DNA of 5,126 nucleotides from an uncultured Microbacteriaceae bacterium (GTDB lineage: Bacteria; Actinomycetota; Actinomycetes; Actinomycetales; Microbacteriaceae). Location: NCBI GenBank assembly GCA_946481135.1, contig CAMLMQ010000199.1, positions 1 to 5,126 on the forward strand. The letters run 5' to 3'. Each line of letters starts with the position of its first letter. The first letter of the stretch is position 1. A program made the translations under genes and the position numbers. The notes beneath the pieces are model-generated. The model saw only the letters and a program-made list of their open reading frames with translations. It had not been told where the DNA came from and did not search any database. Below, in pieces: positions 1 through 5,126 of the stretch.

Positions 1-2044
1 TGCCCTCTTCGAGAGCGCGGGTGAAGTCCTCGAGCGAGATGCGCTTGCGGGCCTTGGCCAGCTGGGCGTTGCGCTCGACGGCTTCGCGCTTCTCGGCGAT
101 CTGCCGGGCGGTGCGGTCGTCCTCGGTGACGAGGAACGTGTCGCCGGCGCGCGGGACGCTCGACAGGCCCTGCACCTGCACGGGACGCGACGGGGCGGCC
201 TCGTCGACCGTCTCGCCGTTCTCGTCCATCATCGCCCGCACGCGGCCGTAGGCCGTGCCGGCGACGATCGGGTCGCCGACGCGCAGCGTGCCCGACTGGA
301 TGAGCACGGTCGCGACGGCGCCGCGGCCCTTGTCGAGCTTCGCTTCGATCGCGACACCGCGCGCGTCCCGGTTGGGGTTCGCGACGAGGTCGAGGCCGGC
401 GTCGGCGGTGAGGAGCACCGCATCCAGAAGCTCGGCGATGCCCTTCTTCTGCAGCGCGGAGACGTCGACGAACATCGTGTCGCCACCGAACTCCTCGGCG
501 ACGAGGCCGAACTCGGTGAGCTGCTGACGCACCTTGGCGGGGTTGGCCCCCTCCTTGTCGACCTTGTTGACGGCGACGACGATCGGCACCCCGGCGGCCT
601 GGGCGTGGTTGAGCGCCTCGACCGTCTGGGGCATGATGCCGTCGTCAGCGGCGACCACGAGGATCGCGATGTCGGTCACCTGGGCACCACGGGCACGCAT
701 GGCGGTGAACGCCTCGTGGCCCGGGGTGTCGATGAAGGTGATGGCGCGCTCGATGCCGTCGTGCTCGGTCCACACCTGGTAGGCGCCGATGTGCTGCGTG
801 ATGCCGCCGGCCTCGCCCGCGACGACGTTCGCCTCGCGGATGGCGTCGAGCAGCTTCGTCTTTCCGTGGTCGACGTGACCCATGACGGTGACGACCGGGG
901 GCCGGATCTCGAGGTCGGCCTCGTCTTCGTCCTCGTCGAGGTCGATGTCGAAGCTCTCGAGCAGCTCCTTGTCTTCGTCTTCGGGCGAGACGACCTGCAC
1001 CTTGTAGCCGAGCTCGGCGCCGAGGATCTCGAACGTCGACTCGTCGAGCGACTCGGTGGCGGTCGCCATCTCGCCGAGGGCGAAGAGCACGGTGACGAGG
1101 GTGCCGGGCAGCACCGTGAAGCCCGTCATCTGCTCGATCTTCTCGGCGAAGTCGGCGATCGACGCGCCGCGGCGCATCCGGATGATGGTCGAGCCATCGC
1201 CCCGGGGAACGCTCACGCCACCGATCGTCGGGGCCTCCCGCATCTCGAATTCGGCGCGCTTCGTGCGACGCGACTTGCGGGCGCGGCTCTTGCCGCCGCC
1301 CTTGCCGAAGGCTCCCGCGGTACCGCCGCCGGGGCCGCGGCCGCGACCGCCGCCCCCACCGGGACGTCCGGCGTAGCCGCCGCCACCGGGGGCGCCGCCG
1401 GGACGACCGGGGCCGCCGGGACGCTGCTGGAACGGCGCGCCGGGGCGACCGGGGCCGCCGGGACGACCGGCACCCGCGGGACGCTGGCCGGGGGCGAGCG
1501 GACGCTGGGCGCCGGGTCGCGGCGCCATCGGACGCGGACCGCCGGGGCGGGCCATGCCCTGCGTCGACGAGAACGGGTTGTTGCCGGGGCGCGGGATGCC
1601 CGGGCGCGGGGCGCCGGGACGGGCCATGCCCTGGCTCGACGCGTAGGGGTTGTTGCCGGGGCGCGGGATGCCGGGCGCGCCGCCGGGGCGCGGGCCGTCG
1701 CCGGGGCGGGGCGCGTCACCGGAGTCGGCCGGAGGGTCCTGCGGGGCGGCGGGTGCCGGGCTCGGCGCGGCGGGAGCCGCCGGGGCGGACTCGGCGGCGG
1801 GGGCCGGGGCGGGCGCGGGCTTCGCGGCCGCGGGCTTCGCTGCCGGCTTGGGCGCGGCGGCGGGCTTGTCGGGCGCCTTGTGTCCGTCTGCTTCGAGCGC
1901 CGCCTTGAGGCGACGCGCGACGGGCGGCGCGATGCTGCTCGATGCGCTCTTGACGAACTCGCCCATGTCCTTGAGCTTGTCGAGGGCGATCTTCGAGTCG
2001 ACGCCGATTTCGGCGGCGATCTCGTGAACTCGTGGGTTGGCCAC
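1..2044 (-). CDS. infB: Translation initiation factor IF-2, 3' end missing
   Basis: IF-2 is the GTPase that places initiator fMet-tRNA on the 30S subunit and promotes subunit joining. About 681 codons are visible and the gene runs off the left edge. The GTG start at 2044 is chosen because it gives the conserved N-terminus [16 protein letters not shown] and has AGGAG four bases upstream. Order seen: small N-terminal helical domain (about 1-45); Ala/Pro-rich linker (about 50-115); Pro/Gly/Arg repeats (about 117-250); basic [15 protein letters not shown] segment (about 250-267); IF2_N domain (about 285-340); acidic stretch (366-379); G domain with GHVDHGKT (389-396), DTPGH (439-443), NKVD (493-496) and SAL (529-531); then the start of beta-barrel domain II. 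Domain III and the tRNA-binding C-terminal domains lie outside the window. All GTPase motifs look intact. It follows ylxR by 75 bp and is probably co-transcribed with it. Identity is certain; the exact start is very likely. Confidence 0.97.
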   Translation of the reverse strand, partial: MANPRVHEIAAEIGVDSKIALDKLKDMGEFVKSASSSIAPPVARRLKAALEADGHKAPDKPAAAPKPAAKPAAAKPAPAPAPAAESAPAAPAAPSPAPAAPQDPPADSGDAPRPGDGPRPGGAPGIPRPGNNPYASSQGMARPGAPRPGIPRPGNNPFSSTQGMARPGGPRPMAPRPGAQRPLAPGQRPAGAGRPGGPGRPGAPFQQRPGGPGRPGGAPGGGGYAGRPGGGGGRGRGPGGGTAGAFGKGGGKSRARKSRRTKRAEFEMREAPTIGGVSVPRGDGSTIIRMRRGASIADFAEKIEQMTGFTVLPGTLVTVLFALGEMATATESLDESTFEILGAELGYKVQVVSPEDEDKELLESFDIDLDEDEDEADLEIRPPVVTVMGHVDHGKTKLLDAIREANVVAGEAGGITQHIGAYQVWTEHDGIERAITFIDTPGHEAFTAMRARGAQVTDIAILVVAADDGIMPQTVEALNHAQAAGVPIVVAVNKVDKEGANPAKVRQQLTEFGLVAEEFGGDTMFVDVSALQKKGIAELLDAVLLTADAGLDLVANPNRDARGVAIEAKLDKGRGAVATVLIQSGTLRVGDPIVAGTAYGRVRAMMDENGETVDEAAPSRPVQVQGLSSVPRAGDTFLVTEDDRTARQIAEKREAVERNAQLAKARKRISLEDFTRALEEG
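1404..1465 (-). repeat. Short direct repeat in Gly/Pro/Arg-rich part of infB
   Basis: A 20-base segment at 1404-1423 recurs identically at 1446-1465, a period of 42 bases (14 codons). In the infB frame both copies code for RPGGPGR, giving [14 protein letters not shown] followed by [10 protein letters not shown]. This is a second in-frame repeat in the same linker, of the kind that changes copy number between strains. Confidence 0.8.
1549..1692 (-). repeat. Two-copy 72-bp tandem repeat inside infB linker
   Basis: Two adjacent units, 1549-1620 and 1621-1692, align with a period of exactly 72 bases (24 codons), so the reading frame is kept. Each codes for a unit containing RPGNNP, then [11 protein letters not shown] in one copy and [11 protein letters not shown] in the other. 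The Asn pairs are at residues 131-132 and 155-156. The two copies differ mainly at the Y/F, A/S and S/T positions. This fits the flexible Pro/Gly/Arg-rich linker of actinobacterial IF-2. It is an in-frame duplication, not a mobile element. Confidence 0.85.
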
Positions 2045-2048
2045 AATT

Positions 2049-2053
2049 CTCCT
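2049..2053 (-). promoter_or_regulatory. Ribosome-binding site of infB
   Basis: Read on the minus strand, AGGAG lies four bases before the GTG at 2044-2042. It decides the GTG as the start over any downstream ATG. The spacing is slightly short. The first three bases (2053-2051) fall inside the 3' arm of the hairpin described at 2051-2077. Confidence 0.75.
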
Positions 2054-2077
2054 GTCTGGGGTCCGGCCCCAGGCAGG
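2051..2077 (-). promoter_or_regulatory. Hairpin overlapping the infB Shine-Dalgarno
   Basis: In the minus-strand RNA, CCTGCCTGGGG (2077-2067) faces CCCCAGACAGG (2061-2051) across a five-base loop CCGGA. Ten of eleven positions pair, with a single C-A mismatch. The 3' arm includes three bases of the AGGAG Shine-Dalgarno sequence. No U-tract follows, so it does not look like an intrinsic terminator. The placement suggests translational control of infB or RNA processing, but that is inference. The loop could also pair with UCCG just upstream (2083-2080), allowing a small pseudoknot. Confidence 0.5.
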
Positions 2078-2085
2078 GTCGGACG

Positions 2086-2120
2086 TCAAAGGGTGAGGGA
2101 ACTCATTTCGAGTCGCTCAT
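2086..2120 (-). other. Two tiny overlapping ORFs between ylxR and infB
   Basis: The ylxR stop is part of TAATG. The ATG there (2120-2118) opens MSDSK and ends at TGA 2105-2103. That stop overlaps a second ATG (2106-2104) opening MSSLTL, which ends at TGA 2088-2086, nine bases before the infB leader hairpin. The overlaps (TAATG, ATGA) are the kind used in termination-reinitiation. No good Shine-Dalgarno sequence is visible for either, and such short ORFs arise easily by chance, so translation is unproven. Confidence 0.15.
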
Positions 2121-2374
2121 TAGTTGTCCATGTGCCGATCAGTCCATTCGCGTACGGCTGACGTGTCGGTGATCGCGGTGCGCAGCGCCCGGCCGAAAGC
2201 CTTGCGTCGCTCCGCGGCGTCGACGCATCCCAGGTCGGGATGCACCCACGCCCCCCTGCCCGGCAACCGGGCCGCGGCATCCACCACGACCCGTCCGTCG
2301 CGCGCGACGACCCTCAGAAGTGAGGGGCGGGGAGCACGCTGCCGGCATCCCAGGCAGGTTCGAACGGCTTCCAT
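2120..2374 (-). CDS. ylxR: YlxR/RnpM-family RNA-binding protein (DUF448)
   Basis: This is a small basic protein of 84 residues, within the family's usual size of about 90-100. Family hallmarks are visible: RTCLGCR at 5-11, a Leu-Leu-Arg segment at 19-21, the signature LPGRGAWVHP at 37-46, Cys50, and the C-terminal RKAFGRALR helix (57-65). The first two cysteines form a CxxC. Family members sit between nusA and infB in many bacteria; the Bacillus subtilis protein has been reported to bind RNase P RNA (renamed RnpM). The ATG at 2374 is preceded by a G-run (GGGGG, four bases away), a weak ribosome-binding site. The 36-bp gap from nusA holds a small stem (ACGGC/GCCGT, 2384-2399). The stop is a tandem TAA TGA. 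Co-transcription with nusA and infB is likely. The family call is firm; the function in this organism is inferred. Confidence 0.93.
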   Translation of the reverse strand: MEAVRTCLGCRQRAPRPSLLRVVARDGRVVVDAAARLPGRGAWVHPDLGCVDAAERRKAFGRALRTAITDTSAVREWTDRHMDN

Positions 2375-2410
2375 CCTACCCCCACGGCTCCGCCGCCGTC
2401 AGGCGACGCG

Positions 2411-3391
2411 TCAGGACTCCATCACCGAGTCGGGTTGGATGTCGATGCGCGCCCCCGTGAGCTTGGCGGCGAGGCGGGCGTTCTGGCCCTCCTTGCCGAT
2501 CGCGAGGGAGAGCTGGAAGTCGGGCACGAGCGCGCGCACGGCCTTGAGGTTCGCGTCGACGACGAACGCGCTCGACACCTTCGCCGGACTGAGCGCGTTG
2601 GCGACGAACGTCGCGAGGTCGTCGGACCAGTCGACGATGTCGATCTTCTCGTCGTTCAACTCGGCGGTGACGGCCCGCACGCGCGAGCCGAGTTCGCCGA
2701 TGCACGCGCCCTTCGCGTTGATGCCGGGCTGGGTCGCGCGCACCGCGATCTTGGTGCGGTGCCCGGCCTCGCGTGCGAGGCTCGCGATCTCGACGAGGCC
2801 CGACGCGATCTCGGGCACCTCGAGCGCGAACAGCTTCCGCACGAGCCCGGGATGCGTGCGGCTCACGGTGATCGAGGGACCCTTCAGCCCCTTGCTCACG
2901 CTCGTGACGTAGACGCGGATGCGGCGCCCGTGCGCGTAGTCCTCGCCGGGGACCTGCTCCTCGGGCGGGAGGATCGCCTCGACGGTGCCGAGGTCGATGT
3001 GGATCATCCGCGGGTTCGGACCCTGCTGGATGACGCCCGCGACGATGTCGCCCTCGCGCCCGCGGAACTCGCCGAGCACCTTGTCGTCGCCGATGTCGCG
3101 CAGGCGCTGGTTGATGACCTGCTTCGCCGCGAACGCCGCGATGCGCCCGAAGTCGTCGGGGCTGTCGACCGCTTCGCCGATGACCTCGCCGTCGTCGTCG
3201 AGCTCGGGGAGGTAGACGGTCACGTGCCCGCTCTTGCGGTCGAGTTCGACGCGGGCGCCCGAGTCGGGAGCGCGGTCGGTGTGCTTGAGGTAGGCGGTGA
3301 GGATGGCCTGCTCGATGATCGTGACGAGCTCTTCGAACGGGATCTCCCGCTCGCGCTCCATGATGCGGAGCACCCCGAGGTCGATGTCCAC
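2411..3391 (-). CDS. nusA: Transcription termination/antitermination factor NusA
   Basis: NusA binds RNA polymerase and nascent RNA and modulates pausing, intrinsic termination and rRNA antitermination. The protein has 326 residues, typical of the short actinobacterial form; E. coli NusA is about 495 residues because of two C-terminal acidic repeats absent here. Order seen: RNA-polymerase-binding N-terminal domain (about 1-110); S1 domain (about 113-180, starting EGDIVAGVI); KH1 (about 200-265) with GELG loop at 232-235 in KGACIGELGSRV; KH2 (about 270-322) with GKEG at 299-302 in LAIGKEGQNARLAAKLTG. It starts with GTG at 3391, supported by GGGAGG six bases upstream; the internal ATG at residue 11 would cut into the conserved N-terminus. 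A likely promoter lies upstream at 3441-3446. rimP, the usual upstream partner, is absent here. Identity is certain. Confidence 0.97.
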   Translation of the reverse strand: MDIDLGVLRIMEREREIPFEELVTIIEQAILTAYLKHTDRAPDSGARVELDRKSGHVTVYLPELDDDGEVIGEAVDSPDDFGRIAAFAAKQVINQRLRDIGDDKVLGEFRGREGDIVAGVIQQGPNPRMIHIDLGTVEAILPPEEQVPGEDYAHGRRIRVYVTSVSKGLKGPSITVSRTHPGLVRKLFALEVPEIASGLVEIASLAREAGHRTKIAVRATQPGINAKGACIGELGSRVRAVTAELNDEKIDIVDWSDDLATFVANALSPAKVSSAFVVDANLKAVRALVPDFQLSLAIGKEGQNARLAAKLTGARIDIQPDSVMES

Positions 3392-3397
3392 GTTCTG

Positions 3398-3403
3398 CCT
3401 CCC
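3398..3403 (-). promoter_or_regulatory. Ribosome-binding site of nusA
   Basis: GGGAGG on the minus strand lies six bases before the GTG start at 3391-3389. This strong, well-spaced site fixes the GTG start. It begins one base after the TAG stop of the short leader ORF at 3405-3434. Confidence 0.85.
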
Positions 3404-3404
3404 G

Positions 3405-3434
3405 CTATTGAGCTTGTCGCCCCAGTGGGGGCAT
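3405..3434 (-). CDS. Possible leaderless 9-residue leader peptide before nusA
   Basis: The minus strand reads ATG at 3434-3432, then codes for MPPLGRQAQ and stops at TAG 3407-3405. The ATG begins seven bases after the last base of the -10-like TAAGCT (3446-3441), which is where transcription would be expected to start. The transcript would therefore begin with the ATG and be leaderless, a common arrangement in actinobacteria. The stop lies just before the nusA Shine-Dalgarno sequence, so ribosomes ending here would sit on it. The peptide has a Pro-Pro pair at positions 2-3. Ten codons can occur by chance; nothing proves translation. Confidence 0.25.
   Translation of the reverse strand: MPPLGRQAQ
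3419..3432 (-). promoter_or_regulatory. Short GC hairpin at 5' end of nusA leader
   Basis: GCCCC pairs with GGGGC around the tetraloop CACT on the minus strand. If transcription starts at 3434, this stem forms within the first bases of the mRNA and covers codons 1-5 of the short leader ORF. It may stabilise the 5' end or affect leader translation. The stem is only five pairs and could be coincidental at this GC content. Confidence 0.3.
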
Positions 3435-3440
3435 CCGGCC

Positions 3441-3446
3441 AGCTTA
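3441..3446 (-). promoter_or_regulatory. Candidate -10 box of a nusA operon promoter
   Basis: TAAGCT on the minus strand (in GGCTAAGCTGG) fits the actinobacterial -10 pattern TANNNT and stands out in a very GC-rich spacer. It is 49 bases before the nusA start. No TTGACA-like -35 lies 16-18 bases upstream; the hexamers there are CACCGG or GCACCG. The inferred start site is near 3434. The site would let nusA-ylxR-infB be transcribed separately from proS. Confidence 0.45.
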
Positions 3447-3469
3447 GCCGAGCCGCCTCTCCCCCGGTG

Positions 3470-3487
3470 CGGCCGCGGTCGCGGCCG
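3470..3487. promoter_or_regulatory. 18-nt perfect inverted repeat upstream of nusA promoter
   Basis: CGGCCGCG and CGCGGCCG are perfect inverted repeats of eight bases separated by GT. The centre is about 44 bases upstream of the inferred transcription start at 3434. It could be an operator for a dimeric regulator or an RNA stem in read-through transcripts from proS. All arm bases are G or C, so chance occurrence is fairly likely here. Confidence 0.3.
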
Positions 3488-3660
3488 GCGTGCGCGGCCA
3501 CGCGCTCACGACGGCACCCGCGGTCATGCTCGACGGGATGCGGGCCGCCCTCGCCGTCGTCGCCCGGGCGCACTCGGTGCCCTTGCTCTCGACGGTTGGC
3601 GTCGTCGACCGGGCCATGCACGGCTCACGTGGGCGCTGCCGCGTGGGCGGGCGCCGAGGG

Positions 3661-5126
3661 TCAGCCGAGGCGGGCGAGCAGCTCGGCGACGGGGAGCTCG
3701 GTGCGCTCCCCCGAGCGTCGGTCCCACAGCTCGACGACGCCGTCGGCGGCACCCCGTCCGACGATCACGATCGTCGGCACGCCGAGCAGTTCGGCATCCC
3801 CGAACTTCACGCCCGGCGACACCTTGGGACGGTCGTCGAGCAGCACCTCGTAGCGGGCATCCTCGAGCGACGCCGCCACCTGCTCGGCGAGCGCGAACGC
3901 CGCCTCGTCGCGGCCGGTGGCGACGACGTGCACATCGAACGGGGCGACCTCCTTCGGCCACAGCAGCCCGCGGTCGTCGGCGGTCGCCTCGGCGATCGCG
4001 GCGAGGATGCGGGTCACCCCGATGCCGTACGACCCCATCGTGACGGTGACGAGCTTGCCGTTCTCGTCGAGCACCTGCAGGCCGAGCGCCTCGGCGTACT
4101 TGCGGCCGAGCTGGAACACATGCCCGATCTCCATGCCGCGCGCGAGCTCGACCGGACCCGAACCGTCGGGCGCGGGGTCGCCGGCACGCACCGCGGCGAC
4201 CTCGACCCACCCGTCGCCGACGAAGTCGCGGCCCGCGACGAGGCCGAAGACGTGCTTCTCGTGCTCGTTGGCTCCCGTGACCCATGCGGTGCCGTCGACG
4301 ACGCGGGGGTCGAGCAGGTAACGGATGCCGGTCGCCGACTCCTCGCCGAGCACCGGTCCGAGCTCCGACCAGGGGCCGATGTAGCCCTTCACGAGACCCG
4401 GGTGCTTCCGGAAGTCGTCCTCGGTCGCCGCCTCGACCTCGGCGGGCGCGAACGCCACCTCGGCGCGCTTGAGGTCCACTTCGCGGTCGCCCGGCATCCC
4501 GACGACGACGACCTCGCGGGTGCCGTCGAGGTGGGTGAGGGCGAGCACGACGTTCTTGAGCGTGTCGGCGGCCGTCCACGCGACGCCGGGCTTCGGGTAC
4601 TCGGCGTTCGCGAGGTCGACGAGGGTCTGGATGGTGGGGGTCGCGGGCGAGGGAAGCACCTTCGCGGGCGGCAGCGTGGCGATGTCGACATCCACCGTCG
4701 GCACGAGCGTCGTGAAGGCCTCGACGTTCGCGGCGTAGCCCCCGGCGCTGCGCACGAACGTGTCCTCGCCGATGGGGGTCGGGTGGAGGAACTCCTCCGA
4801 GCGCGAACCGCCCATCGCGCCGGCATCCGCCTGCACGATCACGTACTCGAGGCCGAGGCGGGTGAAGATGCGTTCGTAGGCGTCGCGCTGCTTCTGGTAC
4901 GACGCGTCGAGTCCCGCGTCGGACGCGTCGAACGAGTAGGCGTCCTTCATCGAGAACTCGCGGCCGCGCAGGAGCCCGGCACGCGGACGGGCCTCGTCGC
5001 GGTACTTGTCCTGGATCTGGAAGATCGTCAGCGGCAGGTCCTTGTACGACGAGTAGAGGTCCTTCACGAGCAGCGTGAAGACCTCCTCGTGCGTCGGCGC
5101 GAGCAGGTAGTCGGCGCCCTTGCGGT
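3661..5126 (-). CDS. proS: Prolyl-tRNA synthetase, 5' end missing
   Basis: This class II aminoacyl-tRNA synthetase charges tRNA-Pro with proline. The last 487 codons and the TGA stop (3663-3661) are visible; about 100 N-terminal residues, including motif 1, lie beyond the right edge. Counting from the first visible full codon (5124): APTHEE at 9-14; motif 2 with [10 protein letters not shown] at 41-50 and [12 protein letters not shown] after it; an inserted domain from about 145 to 300 typical of bacterial-type ProRS, which deacylates mischarged Ala-tRNA-Pro; motif 3 [11 protein letters not shown] at 363-373; then the anticodon-binding domain (about 395-487) with [21 protein letters not shown]. 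In the insertion, the Lys in [10 protein letters not shown] (about 190) and the His in EKHVFG (about 291) match the positions I recall as editing-site residues in E. coli (Lys279, His369). It lies upstream of nusA in the same direction. Identity is certain. Confidence 0.97.
   Translation of the reverse strand, partial: RKGADYLLAPTHEEVFTLLVKDLYSSYKDLPLTIFQIQDKYRDEARPRAGLLRGREFSMKDAYSFDASDAGLDASYQKQRDAYERIFTRLGLEYVIVQADAGAMGGSRSEEFLHPTPIGEDTFVRSAGGYAANVEAFTTLVPTVDVDIATLPPAKVLPSPATPTIQTLVDLANAEYPKPGVAWTAADTLKNVVLALTHLDGTREVVVVGMPGDREVDLKRAEVAFAPAEVEAATEDDFRKHPGLVKGYIGPWSELGPVLGEESATGIRYLLDPRVVDGTAWVTGANEHEKHVFGLVAGRDFVGDGWVEVAAVRAGDPAPDGSGPVELARGMEIGHVFQLGRKYAEALGLQVLDENGKLVTVTMGSYGIGVTRILAAIAEATADDRGLLWPKEVAPFDVHVVATGRDEAAFALAEQVAASLEDARYEVLLDDRPKVSPGVKFGDAELLGVPTIVIVGRGAADGVVELWDRRSGERTELPVAELLARLG

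Larger units (their letters stand above)
3392..3660. other. Spacer between proS and nusA; no supported protein gene beyond a leader ORF
   Basis: About 270 bases separate the proS stop from the nusA start. The part near nusA holds the leader, -10 box and dyad listed separately. No rimP or other recognisable gene is present. Just after proS a GC-rich stem (GGCGC/GCGCC, 3655-3632, with an inner CGC/GCG) is possible, but no U-tract follows. On the plus strand, the frame from 3478 to 3618 has protein-like codon structure (third-position GC about 96%, second about 55% by hand count over 47 codons) and includes ATGs at 3526 and 3538. It has no visible ribosome-binding site and no stop before it enters proS antisense, so I do not call a gene. 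Confidence 0.6.

Noticed and set aside
1213..2046. Minus-strand 277-codon frame overlapping the start of infB
   Set aside because: It is out of frame with infB, is Arg/Pro/Ser-rich filler and has no domain. The infB frame with the conserved N-terminus occupies the same DNA.
2084..2089. TTGACG on the minus strand as a -35 box of an infB promoter
   Set aside because: About 17 bases downstream, where a -10 should be, the sequence is CCGGAC, and no TANNNT is nearby.
605..2161. Long plus-strand open frame (518 codons) opposite infB
   Set aside because: It is antisense to infB, whose conserved GTPase motifs prove the minus strand codes. The translation is low-complexity and matches no family; long antisense frames are common at this GC content.
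3220..3621. Minus-strand 133-codon frame across the proS-nusA spacer as a rimP remnant
   Set aside because: The translation is Arg/Gly/His-rich with no RimP-like segment, and half of it overlaps the nusA N-terminus out of frame.
3632..3655. GC-rich stem just after the proS stop as an intrinsic terminator
   Set aside because: The stem is interrupted (five pairs, bulge, three pairs) and no T-run follows on the minus strand, so termination is not supported.
2435..3853. Plus-strand 472-codon frame opposite nusA
   Set aside because: Antisense shadow of nusA; its Asp/Val/Leu/Arg-rich translation is the expected result of reading GC-rich codons backwards.
3524..4579. Minus-strand 351-codon frame inside proS
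   Set aside because: Out-of-frame Arg-rich shadow; proS motifs 2 and 3 are in the other frame.

Overview
The window is a very GC-rich stretch of bacterial chromosome. All supported genes lie on the minus strand, so transcription runs from high to low coordinates. The order in that direction is proS (5' end cut off at the right edge), a spacer of about 270 bp, nusA, ylxR (rnpM) and infB (3' end cut off at the left edge). High GC3, the short NusA without C-terminal acidic repeats, and the Pro/Gly/Arg-rich extension of IF-2 point to an actinobacterium. NusA and IF-2 details (GELG loop in KH1, IF-2 starting [16 protein letters not shown]) most resemble what I recall of Microbacteriaceae. That family call is inference from remembered sequences, not a search.

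Layout by region. 3661-5126 is the 3' part of prolyl-tRNA synthetase: motif 2, the inserted editing domain, motif 3 and the anticodon-binding domain. 3392-3660 is non-coding or degenerate. It carries a probable -10 box at 3441-3446, an 18-nt perfect dyad upstream of it, and a possible leaderless 9-codon ORF that ends just before the nusA ribosome-binding site. 2411-3391 is nusA. 2120-2374 is ylxR, 36 bp downstream of nusA. 2045-2119 is the ylxR-infB spacer, with two tiny overlapping ORFs and a strong hairpin whose 3' arm covers part of the infB Shine-Dalgarno sequence. 1-2044 is infB from its GTG start to about residue 681: N-terminal domain, low-complexity linker, IF2_N domain, G domain and the start of domain II.

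This is the conserved transcription/translation cluster. NusA acts in elongation, pausing, termination and antitermination. YlxR/RnpM is a small RNA-binding protein reported to bind RNase P RNA. IF-2 delivers initiator tRNA to the ribosome, and ProRS charges tRNA-Pro. The coding content is ordinary housekeeping. I see no mobile element, CRISPR array, tRNA or rRNA gene, and no convincing new multi-gene system. The points worth a second look are in the two spacers (leader architecture of nusA and infB), the lack of rimP at its usual place before nusA, and the internal repeats in the IF-2 linker.
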